From NCBI GenBank assembly GCA_947311845.1, contig CAMZMU010000081.1, positions 3,506,701 through 3,570,700 of the forward strand: a stretch of DNA of 64,000 nucleotides. Direction: 5' to 3'. This document shows positions 9,940 to 21,846 of this stretch, piece after piece; position 1 is the stretch's first letter; each line of letters opens with the position of its first letter. Made by a program: the position numbers and the translations under genes. Origin of the DNA: Poa pratensis (lineage: Eukaryota; Streptophyta; Magnoliopsida; Poales; Poaceae). The notes under the pieces were generated by a model. That model saw nothing but the letters and a program-made list of their open reading frames with translations. It was not told the origin of the DNA and ran no database searches.

Positions 9940-11841
9940 TCAATTTCTCTTCCTTTTGGAGGTATCGATAACTATTGTGTGATACTGCCCCGTCTGCCTG
10001 GGGTTACTCGCGCCGTGCTGCCCAATATTTGTGTTATGAGCCGCACTAGGGTTTCCTTCATGGGAATTCCCCCCGTTGTGTTGGCTCTCTTCTTTCCACT
10101 TTGTAATAGTGGCATTGCGCCTTGGTATGGTCCGCTGGCCGTCCATCACCTGTCGCATGAAGGTCGCATGGCCGGTTGAAAACTTCTTGCATATTGATTG
10201 GACGGGAGCCGTATCCTCGACCCCTTCCACGCTGGCCTCTGAATCCTCCACGCGCATTGGCGACGAGCCCTGAGTGACCATCTTCGCTTTTGCGTTTGTT
10301 TTGACTCGTGTTGTTGTGGCTCGTTTGCTGCTGCTGGGGCTTGTTGGAGTTTTTCTTTCCTTTGCAGCAACCTCCTCTTCTTCTCCGTCTGACGCGTCTC
10401 TGGTTTTATCTGAGCTGGCATATTTGTTAGCCGCAGCCATCACCTCGCTGAGGCTCTTGACTTTATCCTTCATGCGACCCAGCTTATGAATCAGCGGCTC
10501 AAACTTGCAGTTTTTCTCCATCACCAGGACGGCTGAGCTTGGTGGTATATTATCTGAGGAGTGTATTATTTCTGCCACCCTTTTCATCCAATGGCGACTT
10601 GACTCGCCTTCCTTCTGGACACAACGCTCTAGATCTTCTATATTGCAGAGTCGTTTGCAAGTTCCTTGGAAGTTCTTAACGAAGGCATCCTTCAGTTCCT
10701 CCCAAGTATTTATAGAGTTGGGAGGCAAATTTTGCAGCCATATGTGCGCTGCACCTTCTAGCATCATGTTGAGGTAGCTTGCACATATTTCTCTGAGGCG
10801 TTTAATGCTCATCCCCATCTCGTAATTGTTGAGCCAGTGGTTGGATCCATGCTGGCGTTGTAGTTTGCCACCTTGCGTGGCCCTTTGAAATCTTCAGGAA
10901 AAGGTTCCGATCTGATCCTTTCAGTGAAACACGCCGGTCCCTTGAGTCGCGAGGACAGGGCTGTGGGCGCGCCTGCGGGGTTATCTGCGGGCCGCTTTTG
11001 CATCATGGCGTATTCGCCTGCGCTTCTGCGACTTGCTCCTGCTGCCTCTGTGCGACTCCTGACACGTTCTCTGGTGGCCTGCTTTGGACGCTTCTTTCTG
11101 CTGCAATCCTGTGATTGGCTGGTACGAGGGGCAGCTGTGCTTCGGCTTCCGCCCTATTGGCTTGTTGCAGGACTGCCGTACTTAGCATCTGAATCGCGCG
11201 CCGCGCCTCAGCATTGACCGGGTCATCGCCTGTTGGTACCATCTGAGTCAAGATATTAGCCGCAGCATACATATTATCGACAGGGTTCTGGTAATGGCCC
11301 TGCGGGGTGTGAAACCTCCTTGGTTGTTGCTGGGTCTCTTGATTTGTTGGTACCCTTCCTTCCGCAGTCGTCTGGATTCCCGTCCCGCGGCTGGAGTGAG
11401 CGGGATTTCCACTGTTGGTTGAGTCGCGCGCAGCTGTGTTTGCGGGTCAACCTGTGTTGAGTCGCAGCCAGCGCGGCTACTCTCTGCCGCTCCTGTTGGA
11501 TTCCTTGGTTTATCTGATCGAGCCTGCGGCGCTCTTCTTCCATCCTTCGAACCTCATACAGGAGCTCGGCCCTGGCGGCCTCAATTTCTGTTGCACGGAG
11601 GGCGGCGTTCGTGGCTGACACGGGACAAGAAGTGGGTTGCTTGGGGGTGCCGATGCCTCGGTTTCTCCAGCAGTTCCTGATGCACCTGCTCCTCCGGCCA
11701 TGTAAACCGCGACTTGCGCCATCTCTTGATCTGGTGATAATGTGATTTCTGGTGGGTAACCCCAGCAACTTTCTTCAAAGGCAGGTATGATGGACCCAAA
11801 CTCTTGCGAGTCCATGCTTTCCACGGATTCTTCCCCATCAT
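9940..11841 (-). pseudogene. Tat gag, frameshifted
   Basis: The capsid-like retrotransposon gag domain is clear at 10818-9940: ASYLNMMLEGAAHIWLQNL, then WEELKDAFVKNFQGTCKR and the ESSRHWMKRVAEI helix. Upstream, a coiled-coil-like segment (ELLYEVRRMEEERRRLDQ) lies at about 11560-11500. An acidic start (MESMDSQEFGSIIPAFEES) lies at 11824. These pieces are in at least three frames, so gag is broken at several points. A zinc knuckle could not be identified with confidence. Confidence 0.8.
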
Positions 11842-12083
11842 CGGCGACTTCTTCTACTGAATCGCCTTCTGGACCGATCTAACGGACCTGCCACCGATGA
11901 AGCCGACGAAGACGTTGATGGATCCGAACGGGATGACGTGGCCGGTCTCCAAATAATCTGCTTCCGGCCCCCAGCTTGAATCGTCGATGAGGGGTGTGCC
12001 ATTGACCGTGATGATACGGCCAACAACAAGATCTTCAGCTCCCTTCATGGATCCTGCGCGGAACGTGACGCTCTTGACCGCAG

Positions 12084-12101
12084 GCCCCACGGTGGGCGCC
12101 A
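12084..12101 (-). promoter_or_regulatory. Primer binding site, tRNA-Lys
   Basis: On the plus strand gccccacggtgggcgcca is the 3' end of plant tRNA-Lys (CUU type, recalled). Its complement, next to the 5' LTR on the minus strand, is therefore the minus-strand primer site. It lies two bases from the LTR edge at 12104. Confidence 0.85.
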
Positions 12102-12103
12102 AC

Positions 12104-12614
12104 TGTCGTGGGTTTGTCACGTCAGGTGTCATAGATGACTTCGTAGGTGTGGGATTACGCGAGTCAAGCATCTCCGAGCTTGGGATCGCAGGAACAAAGA
12201 TCAACACAGATTTACCCAGGTTCGGCCCCCTCAATGTGAGGTAAAAGACCTACTTCCTGCCTACCCTAGATTGGTATTGATATGATAATCGAGGTGTTAC
12301 AATGGAGGCGATCCGATCTGGTACTCGCCGTATGAGCTAGGGTTTAGGGCTTGATAGCTTGACCCGCTCTAAGTCCTGCGAGTCCTCTTTATATACACAG
12401 AGGCTCGCTAGGTTACAAAAGGAAACTTCCCCATAAGGAATACGTCCACAGAGGCCTACTCGGAGACTACTTGGTCTTCACGTCCTCCGGGATATGTCTT
12501 CTAGATCTTTCCCCTTATGGCGGTTCAATATTGGGCTTGCTCCCAAGTGGGCCTTTGTCCGTGCGAGTAAGTCGCACTGGGCCGCGGGTTAATCCAGAAA
12601 GTATTCCCCCGACA
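12104..12614 (-). repeat. Tat element 5' LTR
   Basis: It is 511 bp, TG...CA, nearly identical to the copy at 4527-5036. Visible differences are one transition (acatcc/acgtcc) and one base in a C run. Confidence 0.93.
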
Positions 12615-14466
12615 CCGACCATAGCCTCATTTGCTCATGCTAGTACAGGACCCTGCCCATATGACACTTTCCATCGACACTCGGTCCAGCCCTTCGGAAC
12701 CTAAGTGTGAGGACTCATAGTTTTGTCCGGCGACCCAAAGGTGGCGTCTTCTATCCTCCTCCTTATTTTTCTCCTTTATTTTGAGCGAGGACCCAGGTCA
12801 GGGGTAGGTCACCGAACCATCCCCTCATGAAACGGAGTCATCTCCGTGGTTATCTCCGTGGTTGAGGCATCCCATACTAATATGAGCAAATTATATGACT
12901 ACGCCCGTTCCCATATGTGGGTAAATGTGGTCGCACAGGGTATCGGCTGGTCGACGTAAGTACAAAGACACAATGTGCTTTTTAACAAAACCACCATTCT
13001 CCATTTCTCCATTTCAACGCCGACACCTCGGCACACCATAACCAATCCACGGATTTTCAAAGGAGTTTTGAATAAACAATATTTTTCCCATCCTATAGTT
13101 TTATATAAACTATCTTATACTTCTACATAGGGTGGCAAAATAGTTTCTTTCGTATACTTTTGGAAAAGGTTTTCAAAACCATTGCTACTCATGAATAGAA
13201 CATGTTATCAAAGTAAATGTGTATATATAATAGGGGTGCAAGCTCAGAGAGTAGCTTGCCTTGCTCAGCAAAGTTCCCAGGGTCTTGCTCCTGTTGTTCA
13301 AAGTATTCCCCCTCCTCGCAAGTCCCGGCAACGGTCTCGTCTAAACGTCAAACAAGCAATACAAACAATCACTACACTGCTCAATCAAACATCACAACAT
13401 TACAAATCTTAAACTCTACAAATAGCTACTGCAACACAAGGCAAACAATTTGGGTTCAAAATAATTGAATTACCATTATTTATTCATGACTTAAATATGG
13501 CAGAAACTAGTCATACACGTTTAAATGCATAACTCAAGTTCTGTTGGTCAAAAAATACAAACTAAATTCTACAGATAGCTACTGACATCTAGAAGACAAC
13601 ACAATTGGATTTGGTTTAATTTGAGGTACCAAATTTCCTATACAGTTGTTTTATTCCAGAATCTTGTTAATCAAGTTTTAGCTACTGCCTAAGTTCTGTG
13701 GGTCATAAAATTAAATCCTTATAGGGGTAACTAGCACTGATTAAATGTGATCTAATAAAATTTGTCCTAACTCATTTGGATTAAACATTAAACATCTATA
13801 ATTGTTACAGTGCAGAAGGGTTTGTTAATTTAATCTAATGCTAAACAATTACTATTGCTTAATTAATTCTACAAAAATTAGGGAAGCTAAGTGATCACAG
13901 TACTAAGCTAACAAAATTGGATTGGTATTATTTGGGTTAATAGGTCATCAGAAACAAACAAGTTTATGTTTTAAACCTTCTGTGGAACTTTTAATACTAC
14001 ACATTTGTTATTAATCTAAACAAGATAAAACCAATTTGGTTGGTTAAACAATTTCATAAGCTAACCAGAGAATTTTGATTCGATTTATTTGGACTTATAA
14101 ATCTCGAGATATTGAATTTCAAAGTTGGGTCCAGTACTGATTTTTCCAGGGATTTAAATTGAGAAAAGCTCTCTGTTCTGGATAATGTTGAGATCCCTGA
14201 CGGGTGGGGTCCACTCGTCAGTGACTCAACAGAGGAAAGTCTCCCGCGCTAGTTTTGTTTAAAAAGCTGGCAGCGGGGCCCGCACGCCAGTGACCTATCT
14301 AAGCAAAGCGGTACGGCACCGTGGATCTAAGATCCAACTGCTCACGACGGCCGCGAACGGCGACGACCAAAAACGAGCGGCGCCGCCGTGCCAGCAACGA
14401 CGAGGTGGTGGATCCGCTCACCTAGGGCTCGGGAGAAGGTGTGGATGATGCAGAAGGGTTGCGGTG

Positions 14467-16064
14467 TGATACGTCTCAAACGTATCTATAATTTTTGATG
14501 CTACATGCTTGTTTTATACCAATTGCTACATGTTTTGCATCTACTTTATATCACTTTTATACATCTTTTGGGACTAACCTATTAACAAGATGCCGAAGTG
14601 CCAGTTCCTGTTTTCTGCTGTTTTTGTATTCCAGAAAAGCTAGTCTGGAAATATTCTCGGAATTGGACGAAACTACACGGGGGTGCCTATTTTTCCAGAA
14701 CACACCTGACGGAGCGAAGGAGCAGCAGAGGAGGGCCACCAGGAGGCCACACGCACCAGGGCGCGGGCCCCCCTTCTGCCGCGCCCTGGGGTGGTGTGGG
14801 CCCCTCGGGGGTCCGCAGCCGCCGCCCTTTCGCCTACTTATTCCCCCCGACGCGAAAACCCTAAGTACCTGAGCAAATATCCACGAAAAGATCCAGAGAC
14901 ACCGCCGTCATCAACCCTAGCTCAGGAGGGTTCAGAACCTCTTCCCGGCACCCTGCCGGAGAGGGGAATCGTCACCGGAGGCTTCTACATCGCCATGCCT
15001 GCCTCCGGAGTGATGCGTGAGTAGTTCATCCTTGGACTACGGGTCCATAGCAGTAGCTAGATGGTTGTCTCTCCACTTTGTGCCATCATGTTTAGATCTT
15101 GTGAGCTGCCCTACATGATCAAGATCATATTATTGTAATGCTACATGTTGTGTTTGCTGGGATCCGATGAATATTGAATATTATGTCAAGTTGATTATCA
15201 ATCTATCTTATATGTTATTTAAGATCTTGCATGCTTTCCGTTACTCGTAGATGCTTTGGCCAAGTAGATGCTTGTAACTCCAAGAGAGAGTATTTATGCT
15301 AGATAGTGGGTTCATGTCTCCGTTTAACCTGGGACAGTGACAGAAAGTTCTAAGGTTGTGGATGTGCTGTTGCCACTAGGGATAACCTAACGATGCTATG
15401 TCCACGGGCATATGTGTTTGTTTACATTACGCACTTTACTTAATGCAATTATCCGTTGCTTGCAACTTAATACCAACGGGGAACTCGGATGACAACCCGG
15501 CGGTGGATTATTAGTCATAGATGCTGTTGGATAACGTCTATGTATTATGTCGTAATGCCCAATTAAATATCATAGTAGTCAACATGTCATGTATATGCAT
15601 TGTCATGCGCTCACTATTCGTCAATTGCCCAGCTGTAATTTGTTCACCCAACATGTTAGTTATCTTTTATGGAGAGACACCACTAGTGAACTGTGGACCC
15701 CGGTCCATTCTTTTACACTGATTAAACAACCACAAACTGCAAACTGTTCCTTTTTCATTCTCTGCAATTTAATACTCATTTTCCACACCATACGTTTAAT
15801 CCTTTGTTTTCAGCAAGCCAGTGAGATTGACAACCTCACTGTTTCGTTGGGGCAAAGTAGTTTGATTGTGTTGTGTGCAGATTCCACGTCAACAGTCCAG
15901 ACTCCCTGCGACAGCTATTTTTCTGGCGCCGTTGACAACCTTCTGAAGAGTTGCTGCTCCTACTGGTTCGATAACCTTGGTTTCTTTCTGAGGGAAAACT
16001 TGCTGCTGACTACATCATACCTTCCTCTTGGGGTCTCCCAACGAACGTGTGTTTCACGTCATCA
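14467..16064 (+). repeat. E1 5' LTR
   Basis: TG...CA, 1598 bp, ending in cacgtcatca. A partial primer-site look-alike (ctggcgccgttgacaacc) lies inside it at about 15914. Confidence 0.93.
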
Positions 16065-16075
16065 AGCTATTTTTC

Positions 16076-16161
16076 TGGCGCCGTTGCCGGGGAGTAGAAG
16101 TACTTCTTCAGAGCTCTGTCCCCTTCACACGCGCATATTTTTCTGGCGCCGTTGCCGGGGA
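16076..16161 (+). promoter_or_regulatory. Duplicated primer binding site, tRNA-Asp
   Basis: The sequence tggcgccgttgccgggga matches the complement of the plant tRNA-Asp 3' end. It occurs twice, at 16076-16093 and 16144-16161, each preceded by tatttttc. The first lies 11 bases after the LTR. E2 has only one copy (23469-23486). Confidence 0.88.
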
Positions 16162-16344
16162 GACAGCAGTCTTCTGCAAGGGGAGTTTCACGCTTCCAAT
16201 CTCTTTACTTTGTTTTTGTCTTGCTTAGTTTATTTTATTTTATCTTGTTTGCTTTCAATTATCAAAAACACAAAAAAATTAGTTACTTGCATTTAGTTTA
16301 TTTTCAGTTTTGTTTTCTGTTAGTTATTATGTCTAGCTCTTTAC

Positions 16345-17295
16345 TTGATATCAATGGTTACTTTCCTTGAAACTAGTCCTATGGCTGAAAACAACATGAG
16401 AGAGCTTTATGAAATTTATCTTGAGTTGGGACATGAAGTGTTCGAAGAGAAGATTAAAAAGCCTATGGAACTTTATTTGCATAACAATCATGATAGTAGC
16501 AATGTTATTAGCATACATTCTTTGAACACCATTATTGCTAATGCCATGGAAAGCTCTAAGCTTGGGGAAGTTGGTTTTGATAAAAATGATATTTTTAGTT
16601 CCCCAAGCTTGGAGGAGGAAGAATGCTATACTTTTGAATGTCATGATTCTATTGAAATATCTCCTTTTGATAAATTTGAAGTAAACAACCTCCTTGACTC
16701 AGTAAAAGAGGAAATTGCAGAAAGGAAAAATGTGCTCCCTAATATTATATATGATAATGCTCTTGATGATGGTCCTATATTGCCTAATGATATTAATTAT
16801 ACTATTATTGTCAAAAGTGGGTTTGATAACCCCACTATTTCTGAGCTTAATAAAAATTATGCGTTTATAGATCATGATAAGAATGTTTTATGTGATATCT
16901 ATATTGTTGAGTCTATTCATGATGCTACTGAAAATTATTTTGAGAGAGGAAAATATGGTTATAGAAATCTTCATGTTATTAAATTTCCTCTCTTTGTCAT
17001 GAAAGTTTTGAGCTTTCTCTTGTGTTGCTTTTATATGATGGTTTCTTTAAAACCTACTGGTTATTATGTGAGAGGGAGACACGGTTTCATATATCACAAT
17101 AATATTAAGTCTCCTCTCTTTATGTTGAAAATTTTAAAGTTGCACTTGTTTTGTCTTCCTATGCTAGTCACTTTGTGCTTCATTTACTTGTTTTCTTACA
17201 AGGCTCCTATGCATAGGAAGAGTGTTAGATTTAAACATGTTTTATATATGCTCCTTGATGCTCTCTTTTATGTTTCAACTCTCATCTTTATGTGA
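16345..17295 (+). CDS. E1 internal protein of unknown function with hydrophobic segments
   Basis: An open frame of 316 codons fills the place where gag-pol would be. I recognise no gag, protease or polymerase motif. The N-terminal two thirds are acidic and Asn/Asp/Ile-rich. The last ~110 residues hold three hydrophobic segments (around VMKVLSFLLCCFYMMV, LHLFCLPMLVTLCFIYLF and VLYMLLDALFYVSTLIFM), as in a membrane protein. Several early ATGs exist (16345, 16354, 16381). An MSSS start like that of E2 gag is at 16329, but its frame stops after 13 codons, so the gag start was lost or the coding part replaced. It could be an env-like leftover or a family-specific accessory protein. The function is unknown. 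Confidence 0.55.
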   Translation: MISMVTFLETSPMAENNMRELYEIYLELGHEVFEEKIKKPMELYLHNNHDSSNVISIHSLNTIIANAMESSKLGEVGFDKNDIFSSPSLEEEECYTFECHDSIEISPFDKFEVNNLLDSVKEEIAERKNVLPNIIYDNALDDGPILPNDINYTIIVKSGFDNPTISELNKNYAFIDHDKNVLCDIYIVESIHDATENYFERGKYGYRNLHVIKFPLFVMKVLSFLLCCFYMMVSLKPTGYYVRGRHGFIYHNNIKSPLFMLKILKLHLFCLPMLVTLCFIYLFSYKAPMHRKSVRFKHVLYMLLDALFYVSTLIFM

Positions 17296-17346
17296 GCATC
17301 ATAAAAATCACTATGCCTAGCTAAAAGGCATTAAAGAAAGCGCTTT

Positions 17347-17360
17347 TGGGAGGCAACCCA
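17347..17360 (+). other. Conserved gcgctt...gggaggcaaccc hairpin (E1)
   Basis: A tggg/ccca stem encloses aggcaa. It lies just after the end of the E1 frame and is preceded by ttaaagaaagcgctt. The same arrangement recurs in E2 (24507-24522) and in the Athila-like element (37049-37066). Confidence 0.7.
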
Positions 17361-17364
17361 TTAT

Positions 17365-19957
17365 CTTTTATTTTCAGTATTAGTCAAGGAGTTTGTTTAC
17401 TTCTGTAGCAACTCCTTTGTATCTTTATTTTCTCGCATTGTTGTGCCAAGAGTAGCCTCTAATGATAAGATGATGCTTAATTTTGATTGCTGCGCAGAAA
17501 CAGATTTTTGCTGTTCACTGTACGAAATTCCTAAAATCACCAGATTGTTAATTAAATCTGAAATTTTTTGTGCGTAATCTTTATGAATGTCTGAAACTTT
17601 CATTAGTTCAGAGTTTCTCGATCTGAGCGTCGTAAGTGCCTCGAAAAAATTCGTCTTTGCGGACTGTTCTGTTTTAGACAGATTATGCCTTTTTATTTTT
17701 CGCATTCTCTCTTTTACTAGTGTTGAGTGAAATTCTTTTTTGGGTGGAAGAGCTTCACATAACATCAGTGGCTGTAGCTAATGTTTAAAGTAACAAATCA
17801 TATTGCGTCTTTAGAACATGTGAATTTTTGATTATGCACTAACCCTCTAATGAGATCTACTTTGAGTTTGGTGTGACGGAAGTTTTCAAGGGTCAAGAGA
17901 GAAGGATGATATAATAGGATCAAGAAGAGTGAAGAGCTTAAGCTTGGGGAGGCTCCCATGGATCTCCCCAGCATATTTCAAGAAGACTCAAGCGTCTAAG
18001 CTTGGGGATGCCCAAGGCATCCCCTTCTTCATCGTCAAAATTATCAGGTCATCTCTAGTGAAACTATATTTTAATTCTTTCACATCATATGTGCTTTTCT
18101 TGGAGCGTCTGTGTGCTTTTTATTTTCAGTATTGCACTTTTATTTTCAATAAAGCTTGACTGGACCCTAGCATTCTTGATTGGGAGAGAGACACGCTCCG
18201 CTTTTTCATGAGAATACTCCTATTCTTCACTTATATTTGTTGAGTATTCATATCTAGCGCTGTTCAGCTTTTAGCTCTTGTTTTCATGTATCTCTTGTCA
18301 GAGCTATTAGCTTTCTTTTGTAGAAAGTACTCTCTTGCTTCACTTATATTTGTTTGGAGAGTTGATGAAATAAATTGATTGGTGTTTGGTTGGTTCAGAA
18401 AATGTTGCATGTGGTAATTGGTATAAGGAAAAACTTGCTTAATCTTGTAGATCACTAAAATGGATAACTTGATGCTTGTCAATTGTTTTGAGTTAACAAG
18501 TAGATCATGATTAAATTGTGCATCACATGAGTTAAGCCTATTAGTGAAGAACTACCGTAAAGCTTGTTGAAAATTTGGTTTGCATCGGTGGTACCTCTAA
18601 GGTCTAGATATTTTCTAATAACAGGGTTTGGTTAACAAGGAAGACGGTATGAAGTCTTATAACGTTTGCAATATGTTTGTCATATAAAACTTGGTGTACG
18701 GGTTGATATTCTTGTTTGCTTACATAACCTTGCTAGCCTAAACTCTGTACTGAGAGGGAATGCTTCTCGTGCATCCAAATCCTTGAGCCAAAATCCATGC
18801 CATTTGTGTCCACCATAACTACCTATATGTGGTATTTCCTTGCCACTCCAAGTAAATTTTTCATGTGCTACCTTTAAATTATTCAAAATGTTATTATTCC
18901 CTTTTTGTGTCAATGTTTACTAGCTCATGAGGAATTAGTGTGGTTATTCTTTATTCTATTTGTCGAGTGGACTTTTACACCTGGACTAGTGGCATATACA
19001 TCCGCTTATCCAATAACTTGCAAAAAGAGCTGGCAACGGGGTGCCCAGTCCCAATTAATTACAACTTTAACCAATTAATTCTCTTCACACTTTTGCCCTG
19101 ATTCATCAGTAAGCAATGACAAACAGTGAAATACCTGAATGTGTGTAAACCAAAGAGAAAGAGGGATGATCTGCCTTGCTGGTAGAAATAACGTCCTTCA
19201 TGGGAGCCGCTCTTAAAAGTCCGTTCGACAGGTAGAATACTGTTCTCACCCGCTACCATTCGTTGACAATTAACAAACACCTCTCAAAAATAGATACTCC
19301 TCCATGGTATGTGATTGATGGAAGGCACCCGAGGATTCGGTTAGCCATGGCTTGTGTTAGCAAGGTTGGGAGGAGTATCAAATATTTTATGCAATCTCTA
19401 TATGCTTTCAAAAACCTAAAAGCTCTAGCACATGATTTAATCCCTGCTTCCCTCTGCGAAGGGCCTTTCTTTTACTTTTATGTTGAGTCAGTTTTCCTAT
19501 TCTTTCTGTCTTCCACAAGCAAACACTAGTGTCAACTTTGTTACAACATGCGTTATATGCAATGTATTGGACTTGTTATACTACTTTGTGTTGACAATAT
19601 CCATGAGATAAATATGTTGAAAGTTGAAGCAAATGCTGAAACTAAATTCTTCCTTTGTGTTGATTAAATACCTTTTGTTAGAAACTATTGCTTTATGAGT
19701 TAACACTTATGCAAAACTGTTTGATGCTTGTCTCGAAAGTACTATTCATGAAAACGTTTAGCTTGTGTGATTCATTGTTTACTCATTATCTATTTGGTAG
19801 CAAATTATAGACCATTGACTTGGATCACTTCATTCATTTACATGTGCCTTGCAATATTATATGATCAAGATTATGATAGTAGCATGTCACCTCAAAAATT
19901 ATTTTGTTTTTATCGTTTACCTACTCGAGGACGAGTAGGAACTAAGCTTGGGGATGC
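17365..19957. other. E1 non-coding 3' internal region
   Basis: About 2.6 kb without a credible gene. It contains aagcttgggg at 17940 and 17998, a 9-bp perfect hairpin (ggggatgcc/ggcatcccc, 18004-18024), a ctactcg/cgagtag hairpin (19921-19938) and a third aagcttgggg (19944-19953). The last one serves as the likely polypurine tract next to the LTR at 19958. Confidence 0.7.
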
Positions 19958-21555
19958 TGATACGTCTCAAACGTATCTATAATTTTTGATGTTCCATGCT
20001 TGTTTTATACCAATTGCTACATGTTTTGCATCTACTTTATATCACTTTTATACATTTTTTGGGACTAACCTATTAACAAGATGCCGAAGTGCCAGTTCCT
20101 GTTTTCTGCTGTTTTTGTATTCCAGAAAAGCTAGTCTGGAAATATTCTCGGAATTGGACGAAACTACACGGGGGTGCCTATTTTTCCAGAACACGCCTGA
20201 CGGAGCGAAGGAGCAGCAGAGGAGGGCCACCAGGAGGCCACACGCACCAGGGCGCGGGCCCCCCTCTGCCGCGCCCTGGGGTGGTGTGGGCCCCTCGGGG
20301 GTCCGCAGCCGCCGCCCTTTCGCCTACTTATTCCCCCCGACGCGAAAACCCTAAGTACCTGAGCAAATATCCACGAAAAGATCCAGAGACGCCGCCGTCG
20401 TCAACCCTAGCTCGGGAGGGTTCAGAACCTCTTCCCGGCACCCTGCCGGAGAGGGGAATCGTCACCGGAGGCTTCTACATCGCCATGCCTGCCTCCGGAG
20501 TGATGCGTGAGTAGTTCATCCTTGGACTACGGGTCCATAGCAGTAGCTAGATGGTTGTCTCTCCACTTTGTGCCATCATGTTTAGATCTTGTGAGCTGCC
20601 CTACATGATCAAGATCATATTATTGTAATGCTACATGTTGTGTTTGCTGGGATCCGATGAATATTGAATATTATGTCAAGTTGATTATCAATCTATCTTA
20701 TATGTTATTTAAGATCTTGCATGCTTTCCGTTACTCGTAGATGCTTTGGCCAAGTAGATGCTTGTAACTCCAAGAGAGAGTATTTATGCTAGATAGTGGG
20801 TTCATGTCTCCGTTTAACCTGGGACAGTGACAGAAAGTTCTAAGGTTGTGGATGTGCTGTTGCCACTAGGGATAACCTAACGATGCTATGTCCACGGGCA
20901 TATGTGTTTGTTTACATTACGCACTTTACTTAATGCAATTATCCGTTGCTTGCAACTTAATACCAACGGGGGACTCGGATGACAACCCGGCGGTGGATTA
21001 TTAGTCATAGATGCTGTTGGATAACGGTCTATGTATTATGTCGTAATGCCCAATTAAATATCATAGTAGTCAACATGTCATGTATATGCATTGTCATGCG
21101 CTCACTATTCGTCAATTGCCCAGCTGTAATTTGTTCACCCAACATGTTAGTTATCTTTTATGGAGAGACACCACTAGTGAACTGTGGACCCCGGTCCATT
21201 CTTTTACACTGATTAAACAACCACAAACTGCAAACTGTTCCTTTTTCATTCTCTGCAATTTAATACTCATTTTCCACACCATACGTTTAATCCTTTGTTT
21301 TCAGCAAGCCAGTGAGATTGACAACCTCACTGTTTCGTTGGGGCAAAGTAGTTTGATTGTGTTGTGTGCAGATTCCACGTCAACAGTCCAGACTCCCTGC
21401 GACAGCTATTTTTCTGGCGCCGTTGACAACCTTCTGAAGAGTTGCTGCTCCTACTGGTTCGATAACCTTGGTTTCTTTCTGAGGGAAAACTTGCTGCTGA
21501 CTACATCATACCTTCCTCTTGGGGTCTCCCAACGAACGTGTGTTTCACGTCATCA
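19958..21555 (+). repeat. E1 3' LTR
   Basis: It is 1598 bp, the same length as the 5' copy. About ten differences were seen by eye, mostly transitions. Confidence 0.93.
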
Positions 21556-21846
21556 CGGTGGCCTGGGGAAGCTCGTTGTAGGAGTCGCACTTCCTGGGAC
21601 GGCCCAGATCGTCGGCGGCGAGCAGCTCCACTTCCATGGCCACGACACGTCGACGGCGAGGTGCTCCTGGGGCGTTCCTGAGCACGACAGAGGCGGCAAG
21701 TGAGTGCGGTGAGTGAGAGCAGCGACGCAGAGGGGTCAGAGGGAGAGAAAAGGAAGCAGCAGCACGGCTGCGGGGTTGTCTTCAACCTCGGGCTCCGGCA
21801 GCACTTGGCCGTGCTCAACCAAAGCAGCGAGGGCTGCGGCTACGTG

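Larger units (their letters stand above)
4527..12614 (-). mobile_element. Tat-lineage Ty3/gypsy retrotransposon with both LTRs
   Basis: The element is complete at both ends. LTRs lie at 4527-5036 and 12104-12614, and the 5-bp target duplication ccgac is at 4522-4526 and 12615-12619. On the minus strand the order is 5' LTR, tRNA-Lys primer site, gag, protease, RT, RNase H, a second archaeal-type RNase H, integrase, hairpin array, polypurine tract and 3' LTR. The extra RNase H between pol RNase H and integrase marks the Tat lineage. Gag, protease and the pol junctions need several frame changes, so this copy cannot make its own proteins. The two LTRs differ at only about two or three positions by eye, so the insertion is young. 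Confidence 0.93.
14467..21555 (+). mobile_element. Non-autonomous Sabrina-like LTR retrotransposon (E1)
   Basis: The element is complete. LTRs are at 14467-16064 and 19958-21555, each 1598 bp, and the target duplication cggtg is at 14462-14466 and 21556-21560. The LTR start tgatacgtctcaaacgtatc resembles the Sabrina family of Triticeae (from memory). The internal 3.9 kb has a tRNA-Asp primer site, one 316-codon frame, three copies of aagcttgggg and no RT or integrase. The LTRs differ at about ten positions by eye (~0.6%), so it is young. It needs enzymes from another element. It is nested in the minus copy of the long LTR. Confidence 0.93.

Noticed and set aside
17397..17765. 122-codon minus-strand frame in E1
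   Set aside because: It lies in the shared non-coding 3' region. The homologous part of E2 does not keep it open, and there is no domain.
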